A stretch of 40,839 nt of DNA from Spirochaetales bacterium (GTDB taxonomy: Bacteria > Spirochaetota > Spirochaetia > Sphaerochaetales > Sphaerochaetaceae): assembly GCA_017629575.1 (NCBI GenBank), contig JAGBWX010000104.1:1-40839 (forward strand), read 5' to 3'. Both the position numbers and the translations under genes were made by a program. Of this stretch, positions 6,399 to 14,103 are shown piece by piece (within the stretch, counting starts at the first letter, position 1; each line of letters starts with the position of its first letter). A model generated the notes under the pieces. The model saw only the letters and a program-made list of their open reading frames with translations, had not been told where the DNA came from and did no database searches.

Positions 6399-7943
6399 TA
6401 GAGAGATGGCATATAAAAGAGGTCTCTTTATCTTCTTTGCCACCTTGCCCTTGATATATACACCAACCAAATCCTCTCTACAGAGTTCCTCTAGAGGGGA
6501 TTTTCTATATACATTAAAAGTTGCCTCATTTCCTATAGCGAGCGAAAAGTCCCTACCCTGCGCTTTTCCTGCATTTATCGAATATGTTCCATATGCCTTC
6601 TCTGGCTTTATGGACTGAGACTCATTGTAGTAATGGATCATTCCCTTCATCTGCAAGAAGGGATCTATCTCCTGAACAGGAGAGTCTGAGGAGCCTAAAA
6701 GACATACACCGCTATCTGAAAGCTCTTTAAGAGGCATCAAGAGACCAAGCTGCTTTTCTGTAAGATATGCTTCATAGCTCTTCAGATAACGCTTATCGAT
6801 ATATGAAAAGCCTGGCTGGATTGTCACTGCAATATCAAGGTTTTTCAAATTCTCCACAGCAAGTCTTGATGGGAATTCTGCATGGTCTATCCTGTACATT
6901 CCACCACTCTTATGAAGTCTATCCTTGTTCTCTGAATACGCAGCAATCAGCTGATCGATTGCAGCAGGACCTATAGCGTGGGCAGATAGGAGAATATCAT
7001 CATCAATCGCCTTCTTTACCTGTGAGGAAATAAACTCATCCTCATAGTACTTGTGGCCAGAGTCCTCAGAATTTCTGTATGGAGAATAGAAGGCGGCACT
7101 CATGGAGTTTACAGCACCATCAAGTTCCCAAGAGGAGCATCCACCAAGCCTCTTTCTCCTTTGCATATTGAAAAGAACATCCGCTTTATCAAACTCCTGA
7201 TACTGAGGATACAGGATGATATCCAAAGGAAGCTTTGATGCAATGAGTGCCAGTACCCTTGTTAGAAGATCCTTTCCACCATCCTCATTTCCATCTAAAG
7301 CAGCAAAACCAGAGAGACCTGAGCTATATGCATTGTTTATAAATCCTGCAATGCCCTTTATAAGCGTAGATAGCTTCACAGATGAGGCTATATACCCAGT
7401 AATCTTTCCTTGATTGAATTCATGTGCCTCTCCCCTCAATATCCCATCAGGATAGGCCTTAACATCCAAGCCTATTGCCTCCATCATCTTTGTTGATAGA
7501 GTTGAAGAGTGTCCATCGATTGTATATACGACAACGGCCTTTCCTGGAGCTGCTGAGTCTAGCTCCTCCCTTGTAAGGAGCCTTGGTTCTGAGAATGCTG
7601 TTGGAATAAAACCATTGGCAACTATTATCTTGGCCTTGGGATTTGACGCAGAATATGCCTTAAGCCTAGAAAGTGCATCTTCTGCATTCTTTGGATATAC
7701 ACCATCATCCTTTACCTCTGAAATAAAGAAGCTCTGTCCTGCAAGAACTATCGTATACAACAGGTGCATATGGGAATCAAAGAGCCTTGGAGCAATATGA
7801 GCGCCATTTAGGTCTACCACCTTATAGCCCTTAGGAATTTCATTTCCAAGATATGAAATCCTACCCTTTTCTACGCCTATTGCTGTATAGATCTCAGAAG
7901 ATGAGAAGGTATGTACTTTGCAGTTTGTATAAAGTGTTCTCAT
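6372..7943 (-). CDS. Amidohydrolase family 3 (YtcJ-like) metal-dependent hydrolase
   Basis: A 523-residue protein of the amidohydrolase superfamily, YtcJ-like (Amidohydro_3). Metal-site motifs are FDSHMH (His58, His60), LSAHAIG, YRIDHAEF and the C-terminal GSSDSPV aspartate. The N-terminus has the usual small beta-sandwich strand set (YTNCKVHTF, GRISYLG). The natural substrate is unknown; YtcJ relatives act on N-substituted formamides and similar amides. It follows the permease gene with a 4-bp ATGA overlap, so uptake and hydrolysis of one compound is a reasonable guess. The C-terminal ~25 residues are basic and hydrophobic (PLLYAISLLFRRSKLI), which is unusual for a cytosolic hydrolase. No good ribosome binding site is seen; translational coupling may suffice. 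Confidence 0.82.
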   Translation of the reverse strand: MRTLYTNCKVHTFSSSEIYTAIGVEKGRISYLGNEIPKGYKVVDLNGAHIAPRLFDSHMHLLYTIVLAGQSFFISEVKDDGVYPKNAEDALSRLKAYSASNPKAKIIVANGFIPTAFSEPRLLTREELDSAAPGKAVVVYTIDGHSSTLSTKMMEAIGLDVKAYPDGILRGEAHEFNQGKITGYIASSVKLSTLIKGIAGFINNAYSSGLSGFAALDGNEDGGKDLLTRVLALIASKLPLDIILYPQYQEFDKADVLFNMQRRKRLGGCSSWELDGAVNSMSAAFYSPYRNSEDSGHKYYEDEFISSQVKKAIDDDILLSAHAIGPAAIDQLIAAYSENKDRLHKSGGMYRIDHAEFPSRLAVENLKNLDIAVTIQPGFSYIDKRYLKSYEAYLTEKQLGLLMPLKELSDSGVCLLGSSDSPVQEIDPFLQMKGMIHYYNESQSIKPEKAYGTYSINAGKAQGRDFSLAIGNEATFNVYRKSPLEELCREDLVGVYIKGKVAKKIKRPLLYAISLLFRRSKLI

Positions 7944-9085
7944 ATTGTGACCACATTGCCAACAGCCATAAGGACATACATGATTGCAATGACAATCTGC
8001 AGAACTGTTCCACCGCCATTACCGAAGATAGAGTCTCCTTCCTCACTCCTGCACTTTCTGAATGCAGGGATTACCATCACTGCAACTATGATTGCAATCA
8101 GTCCTCCTGCAAGGCGCATGAATTCCATAAAGCCACCCATTGGAAGAAGTGTAAGGAGTAGAGATGGAAGCGTTGCAATAATCCAGCAAAGCCTCTTTGA
8201 CATTCTTGTCTGCTCCTCAACGATATCTGAAAGAGCAAGAGATATTGACCAATAGGTTGTAACCATAGCCAGCAGTGTGAAGATGGAACCAACGAGTTCT
8301 GCCCACTTTCCGATTCCTCTAGACCAGCCAACCATAGCAACTTCTGTAATCTCTGCTGATGAAAGCAATGAAGATACTGTAATGAGTATGATTAGGATGT
8401 AATTATTCATCATACCAAGAATTACAGCCTTCTTAATTTTCTTTGTGTCGCCATCAAGACCCTTTACTGCCTGAGGAACTGAGAAGAATTCAGAGAATGC
8501 AAACATTGCCATTCCAAAGTATGCCAAAGCAGCATTGACCGAGCCCAATTTAATAGGAAGTGGATTCGAGATATTAAAGAAAGATGACGCTGAAAGAATG
8601 AAAATCAAGGCATAGATAATTGCAACAGCAATCTTCTCGCTAACGCCTACAGCCTTAAGCCCAAAGAGTACTACAGATGCAGCAACAACATAGAAAATAA
8701 GTCTTGCAAAGATAGGAGCAACGCCCAGCAAAGGAGAGATAATCTCCTGAGCACCCTCAATATATGCAGCAAGATTTGTAAATAGGACAAGCATCATGAT
8801 TATGAAGAAGGCCATTGTCATGACTGCCTTCTTCTTTCCTGTAAAGAGATACTTTGAGAATACTGAGATGATCTGGCCATCCTGCCCGCTCTTGATTGAG
8901 AGCTCTGCAATCATCAAATGGAGAATGATTGATGATACAAATGCAATTGTAAGAATTGCAAATGCACCAATGATTCCATTCATTTTTGCAAGATAAGGCA
9001 TCGCCATTACGCCTCCGCCTATTCCATAGCCTGTAATAATACAAGCACTTTCCCAAACTGTCAGCTTACTCTTTGATTCACTCAT
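7940..9085 (-). CDS. Amino acid permease-like transporter (HAAAP/APC superfamily)
   Basis: About eleven hydrophobic segments in 381 residues. The N-terminal TM1 motif GYGIGGGVMAMPYL and the following helices resemble the aromatic/hydroxy amino acid permease group (Tyr/Trp/Ser permeases) of the APC superfamily. ATG 9085 follows AAAGGA; an in-frame TTG at 9103 gives a six-residue longer form without a suitable ribosome binding site. It is the first gene of a two-gene operon with the amidohydrolase (ATGA overlap) and lies inside the purine/selenium island, so its cargo may be a nitrogenous catabolite rather than an aromatic amino acid. The family assignment is fairly safe; the substrate is not. 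Confidence 0.78.
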   Translation of the reverse strand: MSESKSKLTVWESACIITGYGIGGGVMAMPYLAKMNGIIGAFAILTIAFVSSIILHLMIAELSIKSGQDGQIISVFSKYLFTGKKKAVMTMAFFIIMMLVLFTNLAAYIEGAQEIISPLLGVAPIFARLIFYVVAASVVLFGLKAVGVSEKIAVAIIYALIFILSASSFFNISNPLPIKLGSVNAALAYFGMAMFAFSEFFSVPQAVKGLDGDTKKIKKAVILGMMNNYILIILITVSSLLSSAEITEVAMVGWSRGIGKWAELVGSIFTLLAMVTTYWSISLALSDIVEEQTRMSKRLCWIIATLPSLLLTLLPMGGFMEFMRLAGGLIAIIVAVMVIPAFRKCRSEEGDSIFGNGGGTVLQIVIAIMYVLMAVGNVVTI

Positions 9086-9138
9086 GTTTCCTTTGTAATT
9101 CAAATAGAGACGTTAGTCTACATCGAATGCAAACGACA

Positions 9139-9166
9139 TAAAAAAAAGCCCAAGACTTGCTTGGGC
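9139..9166 (-). terminator. Rho-independent terminator of the molybdenum hydroxylase operon
   Basis: Stem GCCCAA (9148-9153) / TTGGGC (9161-9166), seven-base loop, followed on the - strand by a run of at least seven T. It lies just after the xdhD-like stop codon and separates the hydroxylase operon from the permease operon. Confidence 0.9.
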
Positions 9167-9184
9167 AAATTGTCAAACTAATTA

Positions 9185-12058
9185 TCAGAACTTTCCAAGT
9201 CCCTTGAGAATCTTCTCAGGAGTAATTGGCCATGTGCGAACCCAAACTCCACAAGCATCAGCAATAGCCATCGCAATAGATGGAGCGGCTCCATTAGTTG
9301 CGATTTCAGAGATTGACTTAGCTCCGAATGGGCCGAACTTGTCATCAACATCAATTAATACTGACTTGAAGTCCTCTGGGCTCTCATAGATCATTGGTGT
9401 TCCGTAGTCTGTGAAGTTAGCATTTACGCATGTGCCATTCTCATCAAGAATCATACCTTCATAGAGGGTATGGCCAATCGACTTCATAGCAGCACCATAC
9501 ATCTGGCAAAGAGCAATCTCAGGATTGATTGGAGTTCCAGCATCCTGGAGAGCATAGAACTTGTTAACCTTTATTTCACCAGTTCTTACGTTTACAGCAA
9601 CTTCAGCAAAGTGTGCGCCATAAGGAACTGCGAAGTTAGGTGTTACGAATGTTCCCTTTCCAATCATCTGACCTCTGCCATCGCCCTGGAGAGCATCGTG
9701 GCTGAGCTTAGAATATGTGATTTCCTTTCCGCTCTTTGAAACAATCTTGCCAGGCCATACGAGCTCAAGCTCTTCTTTTGGCTCACCAAGCTGCAAGGAA
9801 GCTTCTACGAGTACCTTTTCCTTAAGATCCTTAACAGCCAAGAGTGATGCGTTTCCTGAGAAGTATGTTCCAGAAGATGCATATGCACCTGTATCGAATG
9901 GACAAGAGTCTGTATCGCCAGAGACAACAGATACTACCTCTAGAGGAACTCTCATGATTTCAGATACGCACTTAGCAGAGATTGTATCCAAGCCTGTTCC
10001 GAGGTCTGCGCCACCTGAGAAGAGGATGAATGTTCCGTCTGTCAGGAGCTTGCACTGTGCTGTTGCATGGTCCAATCCTGGAAGACCAGAACCCTGCTGA
10101 ATCATTGCAAAGCCCTTTCCAATCTTCCAATCAGGATCCTCTGAGACTTCCTTCTTGCCCCAGTTAATCATCTCAGCACCCTGATCGAGAGCTTCCTCAA
10201 GACCACATGAGCCAACAGGAACAACAGCTCCTTCTCTACCTTCGCCAAGGCCCTTGAGGATTTCAAGCATGTAGCCCTCATGGACAATGTTCTTCTTAGC
10301 CATCATAAGTGGATCGATGCCAAGCTTCATTGCAAGCTGTCCCATGCAAGAGATGATTCCAAAATAGCCCTTAGGTGCACCGTAGCCCTGATAAGCGCCC
10401 GTTGGAGGAATGTTTGTGTAATATGTAAGAAGATCGTAATACATATTATCTACAGCAAAGATAGGAAGAGTCTTTGAAGATGCATTCATTGGAACTGTAA
10501 GACAGTGGTTGCCATAAGGACCAGTGTTGGCTCTTACATCCATATAGATAGCAGTAATTGTGCCATCTTTTTTACCACCCATCTTAACTCTAACTCTCAT
10601 TGGATGACGAGTTGAGTTTGCATAGAACTCTTCAGCTCTTGTATTTCTGTAATAAATTGGCTTTCCTGTAATCCATGTGCAATATCCAACAAGATCTTCA
10701 ACAAGAATATCCTGCTTAGAGCCATAGCCACCGCCAACGCGCTCCTTGATGATGTGAATCTTGTTCTCTGGAATCTGACATACCCAACCAACAATTCTTC
10801 TTACATGGTAAGGAACCTGTGTTGAGCAGTTCATTACAAGTCTTCCACCCTCAATGTGTGCATAGCAAACATGAGGCTCAAGTGGTGTGCACTGAATCTG
10901 GCTAGTCTGATATGTTTCATCAACTACAGCATCTGCTTCAGCAAAGCCCTTTTCAATATCACCAATGCCACCATGTGCACCTGCTGCGATATTTCTATGG
11001 CTATCGGCATGGAGAGGGAACTGATAAACAATCTTTCCATCTCTCTCATCAGATGACTTGTTATACTCATCCAGGTCTGCAGGAGCCCCTGCTCTATACT
11101 CTACAATGCCGTTCTGAACTACAGGAGCACCATCAGCCATTGCTTCTTCAACTGTGAAAACAGGAGCAATTGGCTCATACTCAACCTTGATAAGCTCTGC
11201 AGCCTTATCTGCAATTTCTTTAGTCTTAGCAACGATGCCAGCCACTCTATCGCCAACATGTCTAACCTTCTTATTGAAGAGGCGTCTGTCATGTGGAGAT
11301 GGCTCAGGATTTCCCTGTCCTGCCTGCATATAGTAGATGTCTGGGCAGTTGAATGCAGTTACAATCTTTGCAACTCCATCGAGCTTTTCAGCCGCAGATG
11401 TGTCAATAGACTTGATATAAGCATGTGCAAATGGGCTTCTTAATACGTGGAGGCACCATGCGTTCTCTGGGACCTTGTCCTCCACGAACACAGGTTCACC
11501 GGAAACTAATGCAGCTCCGTCAATTTTTCCAGTTGGCTTTCCAATAAAGTCCAAGGAAGGTCTGAATGAAGGTGCAATCTCAGACTTGAACTCACCCTCA
11601 TCCCTAAGCTCTATTGCAAGCTTGACTGCAAGATAATAGTGCTCATAGCCAGCATCTCTGATGAAGATGCCTGAAAGAGCTTCCTGAATATCAGCTTTTG
11701 TTGGATTAGGCTTTTTATCAAGAAGCCAAGTGAGGATAAGAGCAGCAGCTGGTGCATTATAAGCACTTTGAACGATGCCAGCAGCAACCATAGCCTTCTG
11801 AACGTAGTTGATTTCTCTACCATTCATAAGTCCTTCTGCTGTCATGATTTCTGCGCCCTCAGCCTGATAAGCGAGAATGAAGTTAGAATACTTCAGAACA
11901 CCATTGAATACGATAGTGTCAGAGCCTGCGAAGCCTTCTCTATCGTCAGAGTCTCTTACTGAGTTGTAGCCAGCTCTATAGAGAACATCTCTGAGTCTTT
12001 CATCTCTTTCAGCGATAAGAACGATATTTTCGCCATTGATTCTACACTTGATATCCAT
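9185..12058 (-). CDS. xdhD: XdhD-like selenium-dependent molybdenum hydroxylase large subunit
   Basis: A 957-residue homologue of E. coli XdhD (956 aa), a molybdopterin-binding hydroxylase of the xanthine dehydrogenase family thought to act in purine conversion. Residues 1-160 follow a [2Fe-2S] domain fold, but every cluster cysteine is replaced (REGFAGSDTIVFNG, GIVQSAYNAPAAA, SGIFIRDAGY). From about 165 on come the two Mo-binding domains with RVGGGYGSKQD, GAYQGYGAPKG, SGGADLGTGLDT, VSGDTDSCPFDTGAYASSG and the catalytic glutamate in FGAKSISE near the C-terminus. The start codon ATG 12058 follows AAGGAGG, 2 bp after the YgfM-like gene. It is the last gene of the five-gene operon. The E. coli protein shares the degenerate N-terminus, so this is a family trait. 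The substrate is inferred, not shown. Confidence 0.92.
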   Translation of the reverse strand: MDIKCRINGENIVLIAERDERLRDVLYRAGYNSVRDSDDREGFAGSDTIVFNGVLKYSNFILAYQAEGAEIMTAEGLMNGREINYVQKAMVAAGIVQSAYNAPAAALILTWLLDKKPNPTKADIQEALSGIFIRDAGYEHYYLAVKLAIELRDEGEFKSEIAPSFRPSLDFIGKPTGKIDGAALVSGEPVFVEDKVPENAWCLHVLRSPFAHAYIKSIDTSAAEKLDGVAKIVTAFNCPDIYYMQAGQGNPEPSPHDRRLFNKKVRHVGDRVAGIVAKTKEIADKAAELIKVEYEPIAPVFTVEEAMADGAPVVQNGIVEYRAGAPADLDEYNKSSDERDGKIVYQFPLHADSHRNIAAGAHGGIGDIEKGFAEADAVVDETYQTSQIQCTPLEPHVCYAHIEGGRLVMNCSTQVPYHVRRIVGWVCQIPENKIHIIKERVGGGYGSKQDILVEDLVGYCTWITGKPIYYRNTRAEEFYANSTRHPMRVRVKMGGKKDGTITAIYMDVRANTGPYGNHCLTVPMNASSKTLPIFAVDNMYYDLLTYYTNIPPTGAYQGYGAPKGYFGIISCMGQLAMKLGIDPLMMAKKNIVHEGYMLEILKGLGEGREGAVVPVGSCGLEEALDQGAEMINWGKKEVSEDPDWKIGKGFAMIQQGSGLPGLDHATAQCKLLTDGTFILFSGGADLGTGLDTISAKCVSEIMRVPLEVVSVVSGDTDSCPFDTGAYASSGTYFSGNASLLAVKDLKEKVLVEASLQLGEPKEELELVWPGKIVSKSGKEITYSKLSHDALQGDGRGQMIGKGTFVTPNFAVPYGAHFAEVAVNVRTGEIKVNKFYALQDAGTPINPEIALCQMYGAAMKSIGHTLYEGMILDENGTCVNANFTDYGTPMIYESPEDFKSVLIDVDDKFGPFGAKSISEIATNGAAPSIAMAIADACGVWVRTWPITPEKILKGLGKF

Positions 12059-12060
12059 TC

Positions 12061-12756
12061 TTACCTCCTTCCCTCGAAAATGACAGAGGCAAGATACTTC
12101 TTGTACTCTGCACTGCCTCTAAGATCTGATACGAACTCTATGTTCTTATAGATTTCCCTATCCCTTCCAAATGCTACAGGAGAACCGGATGCGGAAATCG
12201 CATACATTCCCTCAGACTCTGCGGCAATCAATGTTGCATGAGAAGAAGATGTGATTGCAATTTTCTTTGCCCAGCCCTTTCTTCCGGCAGCAATTCTGAT
12301 TGCCTTCACAACGCCCTTGCAATTCTTGCTGATATATACAGAGAGAGGCTTTACCTTCTCTCCTGCATGGCACTCGATTACAACCTCTGCTTCAGCTGCA
12401 AGAAGAGCTGCAAGCATGTAGCTATCATCTCTTTTTAAAGCTACGTTGCCACCGATAGTTGCCATATTTCTCTTTTCAAAGGATGAGCAGAAAGCTGCTG
12501 CATCTTTGATGAACTCTGGAACAAGTTCGCATTCCTTGATGCTCTGGAGTGTTGCTCCTGCTCCAATAATTAGCTTATCGCCATCAATGGAGATTGAAGC
12601 ATCTAGAAGAGCTGAAATATCAATGAGTTCAGCACTGCTGTCTACAGAAGAATTGAGGCGAAGAACTTCTGTTCCTCCTGCAAGATAGGCTGAATTCTCA
12701 ATTTCATGTCTAAGCTTTACAGCTTCTTCAAGTGTCTTAGCCTGATGAATGACCAT
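12061..12756 (-). CDS. ygfM: YgfM-like FAD-binding subunit of molybdenum hydroxylase
   Basis: A 231-residue FAD-binding subunit of the CO dehydrogenase/xanthine dehydrogenase type. Flavin contacts are seen in YLAGGTEV (residues about 23-30) and RNMATIGGNVAL (about 95-106). It is shorter than XdhB-type subunits and resembles E. coli YgfM, which is encoded beside xdhD and is the presumed electron-accepting partner of XdhD. Here too it immediately precedes xdhD. ATG 12756 follows AAGGGGG. The gene lies 10 bp after the second FAD subunit gene. Confidence 0.85.
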   Translation of the reverse strand: MVIHQAKTLEEAVKLRHEIENSAYLAGGTEVLRLNSSVDSSAELIDISALLDASISIDGDKLIIGAGATLQSIKECELVPEFIKDAAAFCSSFEKRNMATIGGNVALKRDDSYMLAALLAAEAEVVIECHAGEKVKPLSVYISKNCKGVVKAIRIAAGRKGWAKKIAITSSSHATLIAAESEGMYAISASGSPVAFGRDREIYKNIEFVSDLRGSAEYKKYLASVIFEGRR

Positions 12757-12766
12757 TGCGCCCCCT

Positions 12767-13633
12767 TTACTCGATAATTCCCTCTGGAGAACCTGAAGCT
12801 ACTGCATCAATAAAGTAATCGAGCATTCTTCTTGTAGAGTTCCTTCTCCACTCAGGCATTGCATGTGGGCTGATTACGCCATTCCATGCATCCAGGAATT
12901 CTTCCTTCCTTGACTTTAGCTCTTCTGGTGCAAGACCGATGAGCATTCTCTCAGCATCCTTGCCTCTTGCAACCTTAGGACCAGCAGCACCTGAAGATGC
13001 TCTGAAATCAACAATCTTTCCATCCTTTACTTTGCATGCAGCTGAAAGAGAGAGCTTTGAGATAGCATTTGCTCTTCTTGTACCAATCTTTCTGTAGAAG
13101 ATATATGTGAAATCTGCTGGAGGAATGATTACCTTGGAGATGATTTCATCCTCTCTCAGCTCTGTCTTTTTTGCGCCCTTGATGAAGTCATCGAGAAGCA
13201 TCCTTCTTGATCCTTCAAGACTGATGAGCTCAACCTCAGCATCCAAAAGGATAAGAGGCTGAGGCAAATCGCCCTTTGGAGAAGCGTTTCCGATGTTGCC
13301 ACCGATTGTGGCGCTATTTCTAAGGGAGATAGCACCCATTCTTGATGCAGCAGATCTAACAAGGTAGTGAACGTCTTCGCATTCAGCAATCTCTCTAGAT
13401 ACTGTGAGTGCTCCAATTTCAACAGAACCATCTTCCATCTTCTTGATGCCCTTGAGCTCGCAAAGATTTGTTATGATCATGATTGGCTTCTTGAACACAG
13501 GAGACAGGCCAGACCCCTCATAGTGCTGAACCATTAAATCTGTTCCGCCAGCAAGAGGAATAGCACCTGTTGCCTTTCTAATTGCAAGAGCCTCTTCCAA
13601 TGTCTTTGGGATGTAGCATTTTACTTCTGCCAT
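12767..13633 (-). CDS. XdhB-like FAD-binding subunit
   Basis: A 288-residue FAD-binding subunit of a xanthine dehydrogenase-type complex. Motifs: IPLAGGTDLMVQ (about 26-37), RNSATIGGNIGNASPKGDLPQ (about 105-125), and the C-terminal CO_deh_flav_C domain (YRKIGTRRANAISKL onward). ATG 13633 follows AAGGAG and overlaps the [2Fe-2S] subunit gene by 13 bp. With the two genes upstream it forms a complete large/FeS/FAD trio, so this operon encodes one full hydroxylase plus the XdhD/YgfM pair. Confidence 0.9.
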   Translation of the reverse strand: MAEVKCYIPKTLEEALAIRKATGAIPLAGGTDLMVQHYEGSGLSPVFKKPIMIITNLCELKGIKKMEDGSVEIGALTVSREIAECEDVHYLVRSAASRMGAISLRNSATIGGNIGNASPKGDLPQPLILLDAEVELISLEGSRRMLLDDFIKGAKKTELREDEIISKVIIPPADFTYIFYRKIGTRRANAISKLSLSAACKVKDGKIVDFRASSGAAGPKVARGKDAERMLIGLAPEELKSRKEEFLDAWNGVISPHAMPEWRRNSTRRMLDYFIDAVASGSPEGIIE

Positions 13634-14103
13634 AAGTCTGCTCCTTTCTCTGCTGCGAGATGAATGGATTCGACGATCAGGTCATAGCCTGTGCAGCGGC
13701 AGATATTTCCGCTGATAGCCATTCTGATTTCATCCTCATTAGGATTAGGGTTTCTATCAAGAAGGTAATATGCTGCCATAACCATGCCAGGGATGCAGAA
13801 GCCACACTGTACAGCTCCACCCTCAGCAAATGCATTTATGATGCACTGGCCCTTCTCTGTATCTCTAATGCCTTCGATTGTCTTGATGTCAGATCCACAG
13901 CATGCGCCAACTGGAATAATGCAGGAAGTAACGAGTTCGCCATCCTTTAATACAGAGCAAGCACCGCACTCGCCTTCGCCGCAGCCTTCCTTAGAGCCTG
14001 TGAGCGAAAGGTCTTCCCTGATTACATCTAAAAGTCTTCTGAGTGGATCGCCGTTATATACAATTTTCTTGCCATTTAATGTGAATTTGATTTCAGCGGA
14101 CAT
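13621..14103 (-). CDS. [2Fe-2S] subunit of molybdenum hydroxylase
   Basis: A 160-residue small subunit with two [2Fe-2S] clusters. The plant-ferredoxin-like cluster is in GCGEGECGACSV plus a downstream Cys (TSC), and the second, four-helix cluster is in VQCGFC and NICRCTGY. All eight cysteines are present. ATG 14103 was chosen because GAGGAGG lies 10 nt upstream and the following sequence starts the ferredoxin fold; a longer in-frame reading to 14163 is buried in the preceding gene. It overlaps the large subunit gene by 11 bp. It is the only intact FeS subunit in the operon and could serve both large subunits, since XdhD has lost its own clusters. Confidence 0.93.
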   Translation of the reverse strand: MSAEIKFTLNGKKIVYNGDPLRRLLDVIREDLSLTGSKEGCGEGECGACSVLKDGELVTSCIIPVGACCGSDIKTIEGIRDTEKGQCIINAFAEGGAVQCGFCIPGMVMAAYYLLDRNPNPNEDEIRMAISGNICRCTGYDLIVESIHLAAEKGADLWQK

